64,000 nucleotides of DNA from Natronorubrum texcoconense (lineage in GTDB: Archaea; Halobacteriota; Halobacteria; Halobacteriales; Natrialbaceae), in contig NZ_FNFE01000007.1 in the NCBI RefSeq assembly GCF_900100335.1, forward strand, positions 124,001 through 188,000, read 5' to 3'. Positions 19,666 through 28,461 of the stretch are shown piece after piece; positions within the stretch are counted from its first letter, which is position 1, and every line of letters starts with the position of its first letter. The translations under genes were made by a program, and so were the position numbers. Below the pieces are notes generated by a model. It saw only the letters and a program-made list of their open reading frames with translations. It searched no databases and was not told the origin of the DNA.

Positions 19666-22600
19666 ATGGACGAGCGTGACCTCGAGACCCCCATTTTACT
19701 CGCTCTCCGCGAACGAGAGGCGAACGACGGCCCCGTCTTCGAGGCCTCGATTCGAACGATTGCGGCCGCGGTGGCTCTCGAGGACACGCTCGCTGACCGA
19801 CTCCGTCTCGCGTCGACGCTGTCGGCGCTCGAGTCGGACGGCCTCGTGACGAGCCGGGACGGCGAGCCCCGCAGCGACGAACCAACTGACGATGTTGTCG
19901 AAGTCGAAGCGCCTGCTCGGTCCGGCGAAACTGCCGATGGGACCGGTTCTAGCGGCGACAGGGCCGACGAAACGAGCTACCGACTGACCGCTGCGGGCCG
20001 CGAGCGGGCTGACGATCGGTGCGCTCGACTCGAGTCCGAGCGAGTCGACGTGATCACCGACGACGATCGCAGCGAACTGGCCCTCGGCGCGGTTCCCGAC
20101 GCGTACGGTATCCCACTCTCGAGGGCGCTCGCTGCCCGAACGCCCGACGGCACGATCTCGATCGAGTCCGCCCTCGAGCCGGCGTTCGTCGGCCGCGACT
20201 CCGAACGCGAACGGCTCACGACGCTGCTCGAGGGCGCTCGCGACGAACAGTCGTCGGTCGCGCTCATCGCGGGCGAACCGGGCATCGGCAAGACGGCGCT
20301 GATCGAACGGCTCTGTGCGGACGCGAGCGATGTGGGCTTCGAGACGGCGATCGGTCGTTGTCGACGCGACGGCGGCGGTCCCTACCACCCGTTCCGCGAC
20401 GCGTTCGACGACCGAGCGGACGCGGAGCCGCTCCCGTTCGTCGACTCGCCCTCGCCGCCGGTCCGCGACGACACCACCTACGACGCCCGTCTCGAAGCGG
20501 TCTACGATCGAACGGCAGCCTGGCTCGAAGACCGTGCAGCCGAACGGCCGCTCGTACTCGCAATCGACGATCTCCAGTGGGCCGATACGGCGACGGTCGA
20601 GTTGCTCACGCACCTCGTCGAGACGATCGACGAGGCACCCCTCGCTGTAATCTGTACCGCCCGACCGACGGGACCCGAGACCGACGGCCAGCTCACGTGG
20701 ATCTCCGAAGCCGTCGGTCGCGAGGAGTCGACCGTCCGGCTGGAACTGGGGCCGCTCGACCGCGAGCCGATCGCCGAACTCGTCGAACGACACGTCGGCG
20801 ACCGCGGCGTTCCCCCCGCGTTCGTCGATGCGATCGCCGAGGAGACGGGCGGCAATCCGCTGTTCGTCGTCGAAACCGTCGAACACATGCTCGAGGCGGG
20901 ACGGATCGATCCGACGCACGACTACTACCCCGAACGGCCCGACGAGATCGCCGTCGCCGACGTCGTCCAGACGACGATCGGGGCTCGACTCGAGCGCCTC
21001 GACCCGGCGACCCGCGCGGTGCTCGAGACCGGCGCCGTCGTCGGCGACGTCGTCCCGCTTTCCCTGTTGCAGACGGTGACCCGTTACGCCCCGTCGACCT
21101 GTCGGGAGCACGTCGATCGGCTGATCGAGTCGGGACTCTGGCGACGGACGGACGACGCGACGGTTCGGTTCGAAAGCGACGTTATCCGGTCGGTCGTCCG
21201 TGACGAGATCGACGAGGAGCACGCCAGCCGACTCCACCGGCGAATCGCGGATGCGATGGCCGACGACGACCGCCGGGAGACCGACGCCACGATCGCTCAC
21301 CACTACGACCGCGCCGACGAACCCGATCTCGCGCTCGAACACTGGATCGCCGCCGCGGATCACGCGACGACGCTCTACGCGCTCGAGGACGCCGTCGCGT
21401 GGTACGAGCGAGCCCTCCGACTCGCCCGCGAGCGCGGCCACGAGGAGACGATCCTCGCGGTGCTCGAATCCCTGGGCGACGTCCACTACACGCGCGGCGA
21501 GTACGAGACGGCGGACAAGCAGTTCCGGTACGTTCGCGACCGAACGACCGACCCAGACCGAATCCGTCGCACCTACCGCTATCAGGCCCGGGTTCGGTTC
21601 GAACGGAGCGAGTACGAGGCGACCGAACGGTACGCGACGGCGGGCCTCGACGTCGGCGGCGACGACGTGACGCGCGAAGTCTGCTGGCTGCACGACTATC
21701 GCGCAGGGGCGGACATGAAACGCGGCCACATCGAGGCGGCACTCGAGGAGTTTCGAACCCAACGAGCGCTGGCGGCGCGGATCGACGACGACCTCCTGCT
21801 CGGTCGCGCACACCAGAACATCGGGATCTGTTACATGCGACAGGGCGACGCCGACCGCGCAATCGGCCAGTTCGATCGAGGGGTTTCGCTGCTCGAGCGC
21901 GCCGGCGACGACCGCGAACTCGCTCGGTGTCTGAACGACCTCGGGATCGCCTACCTCCGCGACGACCGACTCCAGCGCGCGACGGAAACGTTCGAGCGCT
22001 GCCGCGATCTGGCGGCGAAAACCGGTAGCTTACGCGTGAAGATACTCGCGCTGAACAACCTGGCGATGGTCACCGTGACGCGGGCCCGGTGGGAGGAGGC
22101 CGATCCCGTCCTCGAGGAGGTCTTCGAGATCGCGACGCGAGTCGGCAACGACGAGATCGAAGCGATCACCCACGCGAAACTGGCGCTCGTCGAGCAGGCG
22201 ACCGGCAATCTCGAAACGGCGACCGACACGCTCGAGCGGGGGCTGGAGATGCTTCGTGAGACCGAGAGCACCTATCACCGCGCCAAGTACCGAATCGTCC
22301 TCGGAACGATCTCCCTCCAGCGCGGCGCGTTCGACCGGGCGGCCGAGCGGATCGACGCCGGTCTCGAGTTGGCGATCGACCGCGAGTTCACGAAGCTACA
22401 CGCCAAGGGGTTGCTGGCGCGGGGCGTGCTCGAACGCGAACGCGGGACCCTCGATGCGGCGCTGGAGGACCAGCGGGCGGGACTCGATCTCGCGACCGGA
22501 CTCGGCAGCGACAGCGACGTCGCAACCCATCGGACGGAACTCGCCGCGACGCTGGCTCGGACCGACGGCGACGACGCCGGACGAGCACTCGAGCAGAGCC

Positions 22601-22998
22601 GGCGTGCGATCGACGGCGTCCCCGAGGGGTATCGACTGGTCGACGTAACCGCCCGTATCGTCCACGCCGGAGCGCTTCGTCGAAGCGGCGACACCGAAGC
22701 GGCTCGAGAACTGCTCGAAACGGCGCTCGAAGACGCAACGGGGATGTCGAACGAAGCTACGCTGCGCTGTCTGTTGGAACTCGCCTCGTGCGACCGAGTC
22801 AGCGGTGACGAACGACTGCGCCGCGAGCGACTGGAAGTGGGACGCGAACTCGCCGGAGAAATCGGCGCGACGCTGTACGCCGATCGGTTCGCGGATCGTC
22901 TCGCGGACCGGCCAGCCGACGCGGCTCCCGAGGAAACGCCCGGCTCACCCCGCCGGCGTCCTGAGCGTGACGGTAAAGCGGGCACCGCCGATCGGTGA
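19666..22998 (+). CDS. Large signalling ATPase: N-terminal HTH-like region, AAA/NACHT-type ATPase, TPR array
   Basis: A 1110-residue cytoplasmic protein. Residues 1-65 look like a winged-helix (ETPILLALREREAND, then TLSALESDGLVTSRDG). Residues 165-480 are an AAA_16/STAND-type ATPase with Walker A GEPGIGKTAL, Walker B VLAIDDLQWAD and an ICTARP sensor. From about 560 to the end is a tetratricopeptide array (repeats such as LGDVHYTRGEYETADKQF and LNDLGIAYLRDDRL). The architecture resembles MalT/AfsR-type regulators but with the DNA-binding part at the N-terminus instead of a C-terminal LuxR domain. Its last 54 bp overlap the convergent histidine kinase gene. Ligand and targets are unknown. Confidence 0.85.
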   Translation: MDERDLETPILLALREREANDGPVFEASIRTIAAAVALEDTLADRLRLASTLSALESDGLVTSRDGEPRSDEPTDDVVEVEAPARSGETADGTGSSGDRADETSYRLTAAGRERADDRCARLESERVDVITDDDRSELALGAVPDAYGIPLSRALAARTPDGTISIESALEPAFVGRDSERERLTTLLEGARDEQSSVALIAGEPGIGKTALIERLCADASDVGFETAIGRCRRDGGGPYHPFRDAFDDRADAEPLPFVDSPSPPVRDDTTYDARLEAVYDRTAAWLEDRAAERPLVLAIDDLQWADTATVELLTHLVETIDEAPLAVICTARPTGPETDGQLTWISEAVGREESTVRLELGPLDREPIAELVERHVGDRGVPPAFVDAIAEETGGNPLFVVETVEHMLEAGRIDPTHDYYPERPDEIAVADVVQTTIGARLERLDPATRAVLETGAVVGDVVPLSLLQTVTRYAPSTCREHVDRLIESGLWRRTDDATVRFESDVIRSVVRDEIDEEHASRLHRRIADAMADDDRRETDATIAHHYDRADEPDLALEHWIAAADHATTLYALEDAVAWYERALRLARERGHEETILAVLESLGDVHYTRGEYETADKQFRYVRDRTTDPDRIRRTYRYQARVRFERSEYEATERYATAGLDVGGDDVTREVCWLHDYRAGADMKRGHIEAALEEFRTQRALAARIDDDLLLGRAHQNIGICYMRQGDADRAIGQFDRGVSLLERAGDDRELARCLNDLGIAYLRDDRLQRATETFERCRDLAAKTGSLRVKILALNNLAMVTVTRARWEEADPVLEEVFEIATRVGNDEIEAITHAKLALVEQATGNLETATDTLERGLEMLRETESTYHRAKYRIVLGTISLQRGAFDRAAERIDAGLELAIDREFTKLHAKGLLARGVLERERGTLDAALEDQRAGLDLATGLGSDSDVATHRTELAATLARTDGDDAGRALEQSRRAIDGVPEGYRLVDVTARIVHAGALRRSGDTEAARELLETALEDATGMSNEATLRCLLELASCDRVSGDERLRRERLEVGRELAGEIGATLYADRFADRLADRPADAAPEETPGSPRRRPERDGKAGTADR

Positions 22999-24060
22999 GT
23001 CGTCGACCGCAAGGTCGCCGCCGTAGCTGCTCGCGATTCTGGCGGCGAGATACGTTCCCAACCCGGTGCCGCCCGCCTCGCCGTCGGTCTCCCCGCGCTC
23101 GAGGATCGAATCCCGCCGATTCGGGGGGACGCCTCGGCCGTCGTCGTCGACGTGGACGCGGACCGTCGACTCGTGAGGTATCGTCGTGAGTCGGATCTCC
23201 GAGGCGTCGGCGTGGATCAGCGCGTTCTCGAGCAGGTTAGCAAAGAGCTCTTTGAGCAGGGCGCCGCCCAGGATGGCGACGTCCGCGTCCGCATCGATGC
23301 GAACGTCGACGTCCTGTCTGTCCGCCAGATCCGCGTGGCGGGCGACGCTCTCCTCGAGGACGGTGTGGAGATCGACCGCAGTAATCGACTCCTCCTCCTC
23401 GAGACGGTTGAGCGTTCGGACGTTCTCGACGAGGTTCATCGACTCCTCGACGCCCTCGCGAGCGTAGCTGCAGTACTGGCGTTCCTCCTCGGTGAGATCC
23501 GTGGCCGACTCCGCGAGCAGTTCCAGATAGCCGTAGGTGACCGTGAGCTTGTTCCCCAGATCGTGGCGCAACAGCGAGTGGAGAAAGGCGGCGCGCTCCT
23601 CGGCCTCCGTCCGTTCGCTGATGTCGGTGGCGACGCAGACGACGCCCTCGATGACGCCGTCGTCGTCGCGAAGGATCGACGCCGACAGACTCGTCGGTAT
23701 CTCCTCGCCTTCGGCGGTCACCAGCGCGGTCTCGTACTCGGTGATCCGATTCTCGCGCACCAGCGTCTCGACGAACTCGCCGGTGCTGACGGTCGACGAT
23801 GCGGACGGACCGCGCGGGCCGTCCGCGAGCACGTGGTCGATCGGCTTTCCGACGAGGACGTCCTGCTCGTAGCCGAGCACGTCCGTCGCGGCCGCGTTCA
23901 CCATCCGAATGCGGCCGTCCGGGCCGAGTTTCACCAGCACGTCGACCATCGTGTCCATCACGTTCTCGAGATCCGCCGTCCGCTGGCGAACGCGCTCCTC
24001 GAGTTCCGCTCGGGAGAGGATCGTGAGTTCGTCACTGCCGTCGAGGCCGGGGCCGTCCAT
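22945..24060 (-). CDS. PAS-domain sensor histidine kinase
   Basis: A soluble 371-residue kinase. A short N-terminal coiled coil (RAELEERVRQRTADLENV) leads into a PAS domain (to about residue 155), then a HisKA-type helix with the phosphoacceptor in FLHSLLRHDLGNKLTV. The HATPase_c domain has an N box at ELFANLLENALIHA and G boxes VDDDGRGVPP and GTGLGTYLAARI. It has no membrane segment and no receiver domain. I choose the ATG at 24060 (MDGPGLDGSDELT), not a GTG 63 bp upstream, because a TATA element lies 26 bp before it. Its 3' end overlaps the AAA-TPR gene by 54 bp. Confidence 0.93.
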   Translation of the reverse strand: MDGPGLDGSDELTILSRAELEERVRQRTADLENVMDTMVDVLVKLGPDGRIRMVNAAATDVLGYEQDVLVGKPIDHVLADGPRGPSASSTVSTGEFVETLVRENRITEYETALVTAEGEEIPTSLSASILRDDDGVIEGVVCVATDISERTEAEERAAFLHSLLRHDLGNKLTVTYGYLELLAESATDLTEEERQYCSYAREGVEESMNLVENVRTLNRLEEEESITAVDLHTVLEESVARHADLADRQDVDVRIDADADVAILGGALLKELFANLLENALIHADASEIRLTTIPHESTVRVHVDDDGRGVPPNRRDSILERGETDGEAGGTGLGTYLAARIASSYGGDLAVDDSPIGGARFTVTLRTPAG

Positions 24061-24082
24061 CACCGATGCAATCGAGGACCCA

Positions 24083-24090
24083 TTAGTTAA
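24083..24090 (-). promoter_or_regulatory. TATA box for the PAS histidine kinase
   Basis: TTAACTAA on the minus strand is centred 26-27 bp before the ATG at 24060. It decides the start, because an upstream GTG at 24123 would place this box inside the coding region. Confidence 0.55.
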
Positions 24091-24147
24091 GTATCGTGGC
24101 AGTTCGTCGACTCGCGTCGACACTCGATACGAGGGCAGGCTCCAGCG

Positions 24148-25785
24148 TCACTCGAGCCGTTCGTACACCGGTTCCCGGTCCTCGCCGTCTTCCTCGGTGA
24201 GCCTCGAGACCGTCTCGCCGACGTTGCGGAGACTCGCGGTCTGTTCCTGGCTCGCCGCGGCGGTCGACTCCGCGGCGGTAGCAACCTGATCGGCCGTTCC
24301 GGCGATCTCCTCGACGGTCGTCGCCGCCGCCTCGACGTTGCGCGCCTGTTGATCGGTCGCCGCTGCGACGTCCTCCATCCGCACAGCCGTCGTCTCCGCC
24401 GACTCGTGGATCCCCTCGAGCGAGGCCATCGTCTCGCGGACCCGGTCCGTGCCGTCGTCGACCCGATCGACGGTTTCCTCGGTCGTCTCGACCGTCTCGA
24501 GTGCGTCGTCGCGAACGCCCTCGACGGCGGTTTCGATCGCCGCGAGGTCGCGTTTCGTCCGCTCGGCGAACGATTCGACCTCGTCGGCGATGACGCCCAT
24601 CGTTCCCGAACCGGTGTGCTGTCCATCCGATCGGGCGGCCTCGATCTTCGCGTTCTTCGCCAGCACGGTCGTTCGCTCGGCGAGCGCGTCGAGTCGGTCG
24701 ACGACCGCGTCGATCTCCCGCGTTCGCTCCTCGAGATCGGCGACGGATCGAGAGACGGCCGTCGTCGCGTCCTCGATGGCCTCGAGTTCCGCCAGCGCGT
24801 CGTCGGCGGCCTCGACCCCCTCGGCGGCGAGTCGCTCGGTCCGATCGCTCTCTCGGCGAACCTCGTCGGTGACGCTCGCGACTTCCTCGACCGCGGCGCT
24901 CAGTTCACCGAGTTCGGTCGCGGCCCGATTCGTCTTCGTCGCCTGCGTCGCCGTGTGACTGCTGATGGTCTCCGCGCGGGTCGCGACCGCCTCGCTCGCC
25001 TCGTGCAGCTCTTCGATCGGCTGCTGGACGTCGGCTTCCACCTCGGCGGCGAGCCGCTCGCGGCGCTCGATCGACTCCTCGAGGCGCTGTGCGTAGGAGT
25101 CGACGTACGTCTCGGTCGCGATCTGCATGTCGAGATTGATGAGTCGCAACAGCGCGAGCACGTCCATCATGCCGTCGTCGACGGCTGCTCTGACGGTCTC
25201 CTCGAACGACTCCTCGAGTCCTGTCTCCCCGCCGTCGTCACCGAATCCGAGGGCCGAGACGAGTCCGCCGAGTCCGCCGTCGTCCTGTCGTTCCTCAGCC
25301 CACGCCTCGATCGCGTCGACCACCTGCTGCTGGACGCGCTCGTCGAGTCGCTCGAGGAGTAACTCGTAGTAGACGCCGTACTGACCCACGTACTGTTTCA
25401 ACGGCATATCGAGCAGTTCGTGGAGCTTTCCGATCCGTGCGCGGTTCGCGAAGAACTGACGGTCGTAGTCGCCCGTCGCGAGCGAGACCAGATACGCCCG
25501 TTGGGTTTGCTTGAGCGCGTCGACACCCTTCGGCGAGCGGTCGACGATCGCTCGCGTCTCGTCGTACTGCAACACGTTGTCGTAGAAGTCGTCCGCGATC
25601 TGGTGTTGGTTCTCCCGTAACAGCGTCTCGAGGTCGCTCAACCGTCGCTCGTCTTCCGCATCGAAGCCGATGTACGTCTTTCGCCAAGCGATCTCGTCGG
25701 CGTCCAGCCCGATACGGTCGACGAGATCGTCGGCGTCCAAAAAGCCGTTGAGTCCGCCCCGCCCGAACGATTGCTCCGGATTCAT
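24148..25785 (-). CDS. hemAT: Heme-based aerotactic transducer HemAT
   Basis: A soluble 545-residue chemotaxis transducer. Residues 30-195 form a globin-coupled sensor domain; the proximal heme ligand is His122 in RIGKLHELLDMPLKQY, matching the IGxxHxxIGLxPxWY pattern of HemAT sensors. A long coiled coil leads to a methyl-accepting signalling domain whose hairpin tip is NAKIEAARSDGQHTGSGTMG then VIADEVESFAERT, and a C-terminal helix rich in Glu/Ala/Thr carries likely methylation sites. There are no membrane segments, so oxygen is sensed in the cytoplasm. The much longer frame continuing to 27735 is antisense to the PIN-KH ATPase and is rejected. Confidence 0.93.
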   Translation of the reverse strand: MNPEQSFGRGGLNGFLDADDLVDRIGLDADEIAWRKTYIGFDAEDERRLSDLETLLRENQHQIADDFYDNVLQYDETRAIVDRSPKGVDALKQTQRAYLVSLATGDYDRQFFANRARIGKLHELLDMPLKQYVGQYGVYYELLLERLDERVQQQVVDAIEAWAEERQDDGGLGGLVSALGFGDDGGETGLEESFEETVRAAVDDGMMDVLALLRLINLDMQIATETYVDSYAQRLEESIERRERLAAEVEADVQQPIEELHEASEAVATRAETISSHTATQATKTNRAATELGELSAAVEEVASVTDEVRRESDRTERLAAEGVEAADDALAELEAIEDATTAVSRSVADLEERTREIDAVVDRLDALAERTTVLAKNAKIEAARSDGQHTGSGTMGVIADEVESFAERTKRDLAAIETAVEGVRDDALETVETTEETVDRVDDGTDRVRETMASLEGIHESAETTAVRMEDVAAATDQQARNVEAAATTVEEIAGTADQVATAAESTAAASQEQTASLRNVGETVSRLTEEDGEDREPVYERLE

Positions 25786-25957
25786 TACGTGAACGTGTTC
25801 GGTCCGAGAGTGAAGGGACAACGCGTCTTCCCATCGGCTGGGAAGACAGTACGGATTCTCGATAGGCGGGCCGCGGTCAGCCGACAAGGCCAATTCGTCG
25901 CGGATCGCGATCCGTGGCAACTCCCCACAGTCACGCCCGCTCCGGCGGTGGAACACC

Positions 25958-25965
25958 CTTATACG
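25958..25965 (+). promoter_or_regulatory. TATA box for the PIN-KH ATPase
   Basis: CTTATACG lies about 26 bp before the ATG at 25987, consistent with a leaderless transcript and with choosing that ATG over upstream in-frame starts. Confidence 0.55.
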
Positions 25966-25986
25966 TGTCCGTCGACCAGTTGTCGT

Positions 25987-27870
25987 ATGCACGTCGTGCC
26001 GGATACGAGCGTGGTCATCGACGGCCGCGTCTCGGCGACGATCGAAGACGGGCAGTTCGAGGGAGCGACGATTTCGGTGCCGGAAGCCGTCGTCGCGGAA
26101 CTCGAGGCGCAGGCGAACGACGGGATCGACAGCGGCTGGGACGGGCTGTCGGAACTCCAGCGGCTGGCCGATCTCGCCGACGAGGGCGTCATCGATCTCG
26201 AGTACATCGGCGAGCGGCCCAACGCCATCGAGCGCGGCCACGCCTCCGAGGGCGAGATCGACGCGCTGATCCGCGATCTGGCCGAGGAGCTCGACGCGAC
26301 CTTCCTCACCAGCGACATCGTTCAGGCCGAAGTCGCCGAAGCCAAGGGGCTCACGGTCGAGCACGTCTCGCCCGAGGTTCGCGAGGTCGGCAAGCTCACC
26401 GTCGAGAACTACTTCGACGATCAGACGATGAGCGTCCACCTCAGGACGGGGGCCGTGCCGAAGGCCAAGCGCGGCTCGATCGGCGAGATGCGCTACGAGC
26501 CGATCGCCGACGAACCGCTCGACGAGGAGACGATGGACGAGTACGCCCGCGAGGTCGTCGACGGCGCTAAGGAGGCCCCCGAAGGCTTCATCGAACTCTC
26601 GGAGCCGGGCATGCAGATCGTCCAGTTCCGCGATTACCGGATCGCCATCGGCCGGCCGCCATTCTCGGACGGCATCGAGATCACGGCCGTCCGCCCGATC
26701 GCTCAAACCGACATCGACGACTACGAGCACGCCGACGAGTTGAAAGAGCGACTGCTCGAGCACCAGCGCGGGGTCCTGATTTCGGGTGCCCCCGGTGCCG
26801 GGAAGTCGACGTTCGCACAGGCGGTCGCCCGCTACATTTCGGATCACGACTACTCGGTCAAGACGATGGAGAAGCCGAGGGACCTGCAGGTCGGCCCCGA
26901 GATCACGCAGTACACCGAACTGGCGGGCGACATGGCCAACACGGCCGACGCTCTCCTGATGGTTCGACCAGACTACACGATCTACGACGAGGTCCGAAAG
27001 ACCAACGACTTCGAGGTCTTCGCGGACATGCGACTCGCGGGCGTCGGCATGATCGGCGTCGTCCACGCGACGCGAGCGATCGACGCGCTCCAGCGACTCG
27101 TCGGCCGGGTCGAACTCGGGATGATTCCCCAGGTCGTCGACACCGTCGTCTACATCGAAGCCGGTGAGGTCCACACCGTCTACGACGTCAAGACGGAGGT
27201 CAAGGTGCCCGCCGGACTCACGGAGGAAGACCTGGCTCGACCGGTCATCCAGATCACGAACTTCCGGACCGGCGAGCCCGAGTACGAGATCTACACGTTC
27301 AACCGCCAGGTCGTCACCGTTCCGCTCAAAGACGAAGACGGCGGCCCGGCGAACGAGTCCGGCGTCGACCGGATCGCCAAACAGGAGATCGAACGGGAGA
27401 TTCGCTCGATCGCCCGCGGCTACGTCGACGTCGAACTCAGGAGCCAGGACAAAGCCGTCGTCTACGTCGAAGACGACGACATCTCGAGCGTCATCGGCAA
27501 GGGCGGCGGTCGAATCACCGACGTCGAGAACCGCCTCGGCATCGATATCGACGTCCGGACCCACGACGAGAACCCCAACTACGGTGCCGGCGGCGGTGGC
27601 GGCGGCGCTGCCAGCGCCGACGGCAGAGGCGCTGGCGGCGGACAGGCCGCCGGCCAGATGGTCACGCCCGAGATTACCTCGAGGCACATCGTCATCCCAG
27701 TCGACGGCAACCACGGCGAGACGGTCGAAGTGCAAGCCGGCGGCGACTACCTCTTCACCGCGACGGTCAGTCGCGGCGGCGAGATTCAGGTGTCGCGCGG
27801 GAGCGCGATCGCGGACGAGTTAGAGCACGCGGTCGATCGGAAGGAGCCGGTGACGGTCGTGCCGTCGTAA
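25987..27870 (+). CDS. PIN-domain, PilT-type ATPase with KH domain
   Basis: A 627-residue archaeal protein. The N-terminal PIN nuclease-like domain (residues 1-125) has acidic residues in VPDTSVVIDG and TSDIVQAE. A hexameric type II secretion/PilT-like ATPase follows (Walker A GAPGAGKST near 260, Walker B region MVRPDYTIYDEVRK). Then comes a KH RNA-binding domain with the GxxG loop in SVIGKGGGRI near 500, a Gly/Ala-rich linker, and a C-terminal TRAM-like beta domain. The domain set suggests RNA processing or RNA-guided mechanical work; the substrate is unknown. Its last 30 codons are repeated downstream. Confidence 0.92.
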   Translation: MHVVPDTSVVIDGRVSATIEDGQFEGATISVPEAVVAELEAQANDGIDSGWDGLSELQRLADLADEGVIDLEYIGERPNAIERGHASEGEIDALIRDLAEELDATFLTSDIVQAEVAEAKGLTVEHVSPEVREVGKLTVENYFDDQTMSVHLRTGAVPKAKRGSIGEMRYEPIADEPLDEETMDEYAREVVDGAKEAPEGFIELSEPGMQIVQFRDYRIAIGRPPFSDGIEITAVRPIAQTDIDDYEHADELKERLLEHQRGVLISGAPGAGKSTFAQAVARYISDHDYSVKTMEKPRDLQVGPEITQYTELAGDMANTADALLMVRPDYTIYDEVRKTNDFEVFADMRLAGVGMIGVVHATRAIDALQRLVGRVELGMIPQVVDTVVYIEAGEVHTVYDVKTEVKVPAGLTEEDLARPVIQITNFRTGEPEYEIYTFNRQVVTVPLKDEDGGPANESGVDRIAKQEIEREIRSIARGYVDVELRSQDKAVVYVEDDDISSVIGKGGGRITDVENRLGIDIDVRTHDENPNYGAGGGGGGAASADGRGAGGGQAAGQMVTPEITSRHIVIPVDGNHGETVEVQAGGDYLFTATVSRGGEIQVSRGSAIADELEHAVDRKEPVTVVPS

Positions 27871-27982
27871 GCAGACCGCGAGTGAGCGACGCGAACGAGC
27901 GGACTTTTTTGGTGCAGATTTTTTCGCGGGGTTCGAACGCACCATAGGTGCGTGAGGACCCCGTTAAAAAAGGTGCGTGTGT

Positions 27983-28072
27983 GAAATTCAGGTGTCTCGC
28001 GGAAGTGCGATCGCGGACGAGTTAGAGCAGGCGGTCGACCGGAAGGAGCCGGTGACGGTCGTGCCGTCGTAA
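27983..28072 (+). pseudogene. Duplicate 3' end of the PIN-KH ATPase gene, copy 2
   Basis: Thirty codons reading EIQVSRGSAIADELEQAV then DRKEPVTVVPS and stop. Of six codon differences from the intact end, five are synonymous and one is His to Gln. It has no start codon or promoter of its own; TGA occurs in the same frame just upstream (GTG CGT GTG TGA in the overlapping frame region). Confidence 0.8.
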
Positions 28073-28174
28073 GTCGTTGTACCGCGAGCGACCGTGGGAA
28101 GCGAGCGGCTTTTTGGTGGAGATTTTTGCGCGAGTGGTCGCCGTAGCGACCCGAGCGGAAAAAGGTCCATCGTG

Positions 28175-28204
28175 AAGGAGCCGGTGACTGTGGTGCCGTC
28201 GTAG
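28175..28204 (+). pseudogene. Duplicate 3' end of the PIN-KH ATPase gene, copy 3
   Basis: Ten codons reading KEPVTVVPS and stop. The differences from the intact end are silent (ACG/ACT, GTC/GTG, and TAA/TAG for the stop). It is too short to function. Confidence 0.7.
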
Positions 28205-28461
28205 GCGAACCGTGAACGAACGCACGGTTCGGAGGCTGAAAGCCGAGAACCGCGGAAAGACGAACGGGCAACGCCCGTGAGAAAGTGAGCGAGTGGCCGT
28301 TGTTAGCGTAGATTTTGTGGAGTTGAGCGGGACCGAAGGTCCCGCACACCGTGCGAACGGGTTCTTCGAATCCGTGAGCAGAGAGTGGGTCGCGAACGGA
28401 GTGAGCGAACCCGACGAGAAAAAGTCAGTGGCCTGAAAACGAACGGCCCAACGAAGGGGTA
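28205..28461. repeat. Hairpin-rich intergenic repeat, partial relative of the dispersed family (copy D)
   Basis: It holds three consecutive hairpins: CGGGCAACGCCCG (28264-28276), GCGGGACC-GAA-GGTCCCGC (28327-28345) and CGGGTTCTTCGAATCCG (28358-28374, followed by TGAGCAGAG). The last two correspond in order and spacing to the hairpins of the copies at 50.4 and 58.9 kb, with different arm sequences. Head and tail boxes of the full element are absent. No gene is seen. Confidence 0.65.

Larger units (their letters stand above)
27781..28204 (+). repeat. Three nested copies of the 3' end of the PIN-KH ATPase gene
   Basis: The last 30 codons of the gene (27781-27870) recur at 27983-28072, exactly 202 bp on, and the last 10 codons recur at 28175-28204. 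Copies 1 and 2 also share the following flank: a GAGCGAC/GAACGAGCGG tract, T-runs either side of GGTGNAGA, a hairpin and an A-run. The T-run at about 27904-27909 is a plausible terminator. Copy 1 is the functional end. Confidence 0.9.

Noticed and set aside
17053-21813. Very long antisense frames opposite the RND exporter and the AAA-TPR gene (725 and 705 codons)
   Set aside because: They mirror strongly conserved genes; the translations have no domains, and such antisense frames are expected in high-GC archaea.
24148-27735. A 1195-codon minus-strand frame spanning HemAT and the region of the PIN-KH ATPase
   Set aside because: Only 24148-25785 encodes HemAT; the upstream two-thirds is antisense to the clearly conserved PIN-KH ATPase and arises from GC-rich codon periodicity.
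28351-28380. GGTTCTTCGAATCC, also reminiscent of a tRNA T-loop
   Set aside because: It is the UUCG hairpin of the repeat module; surrounding sequence does not form a cloverleaf.
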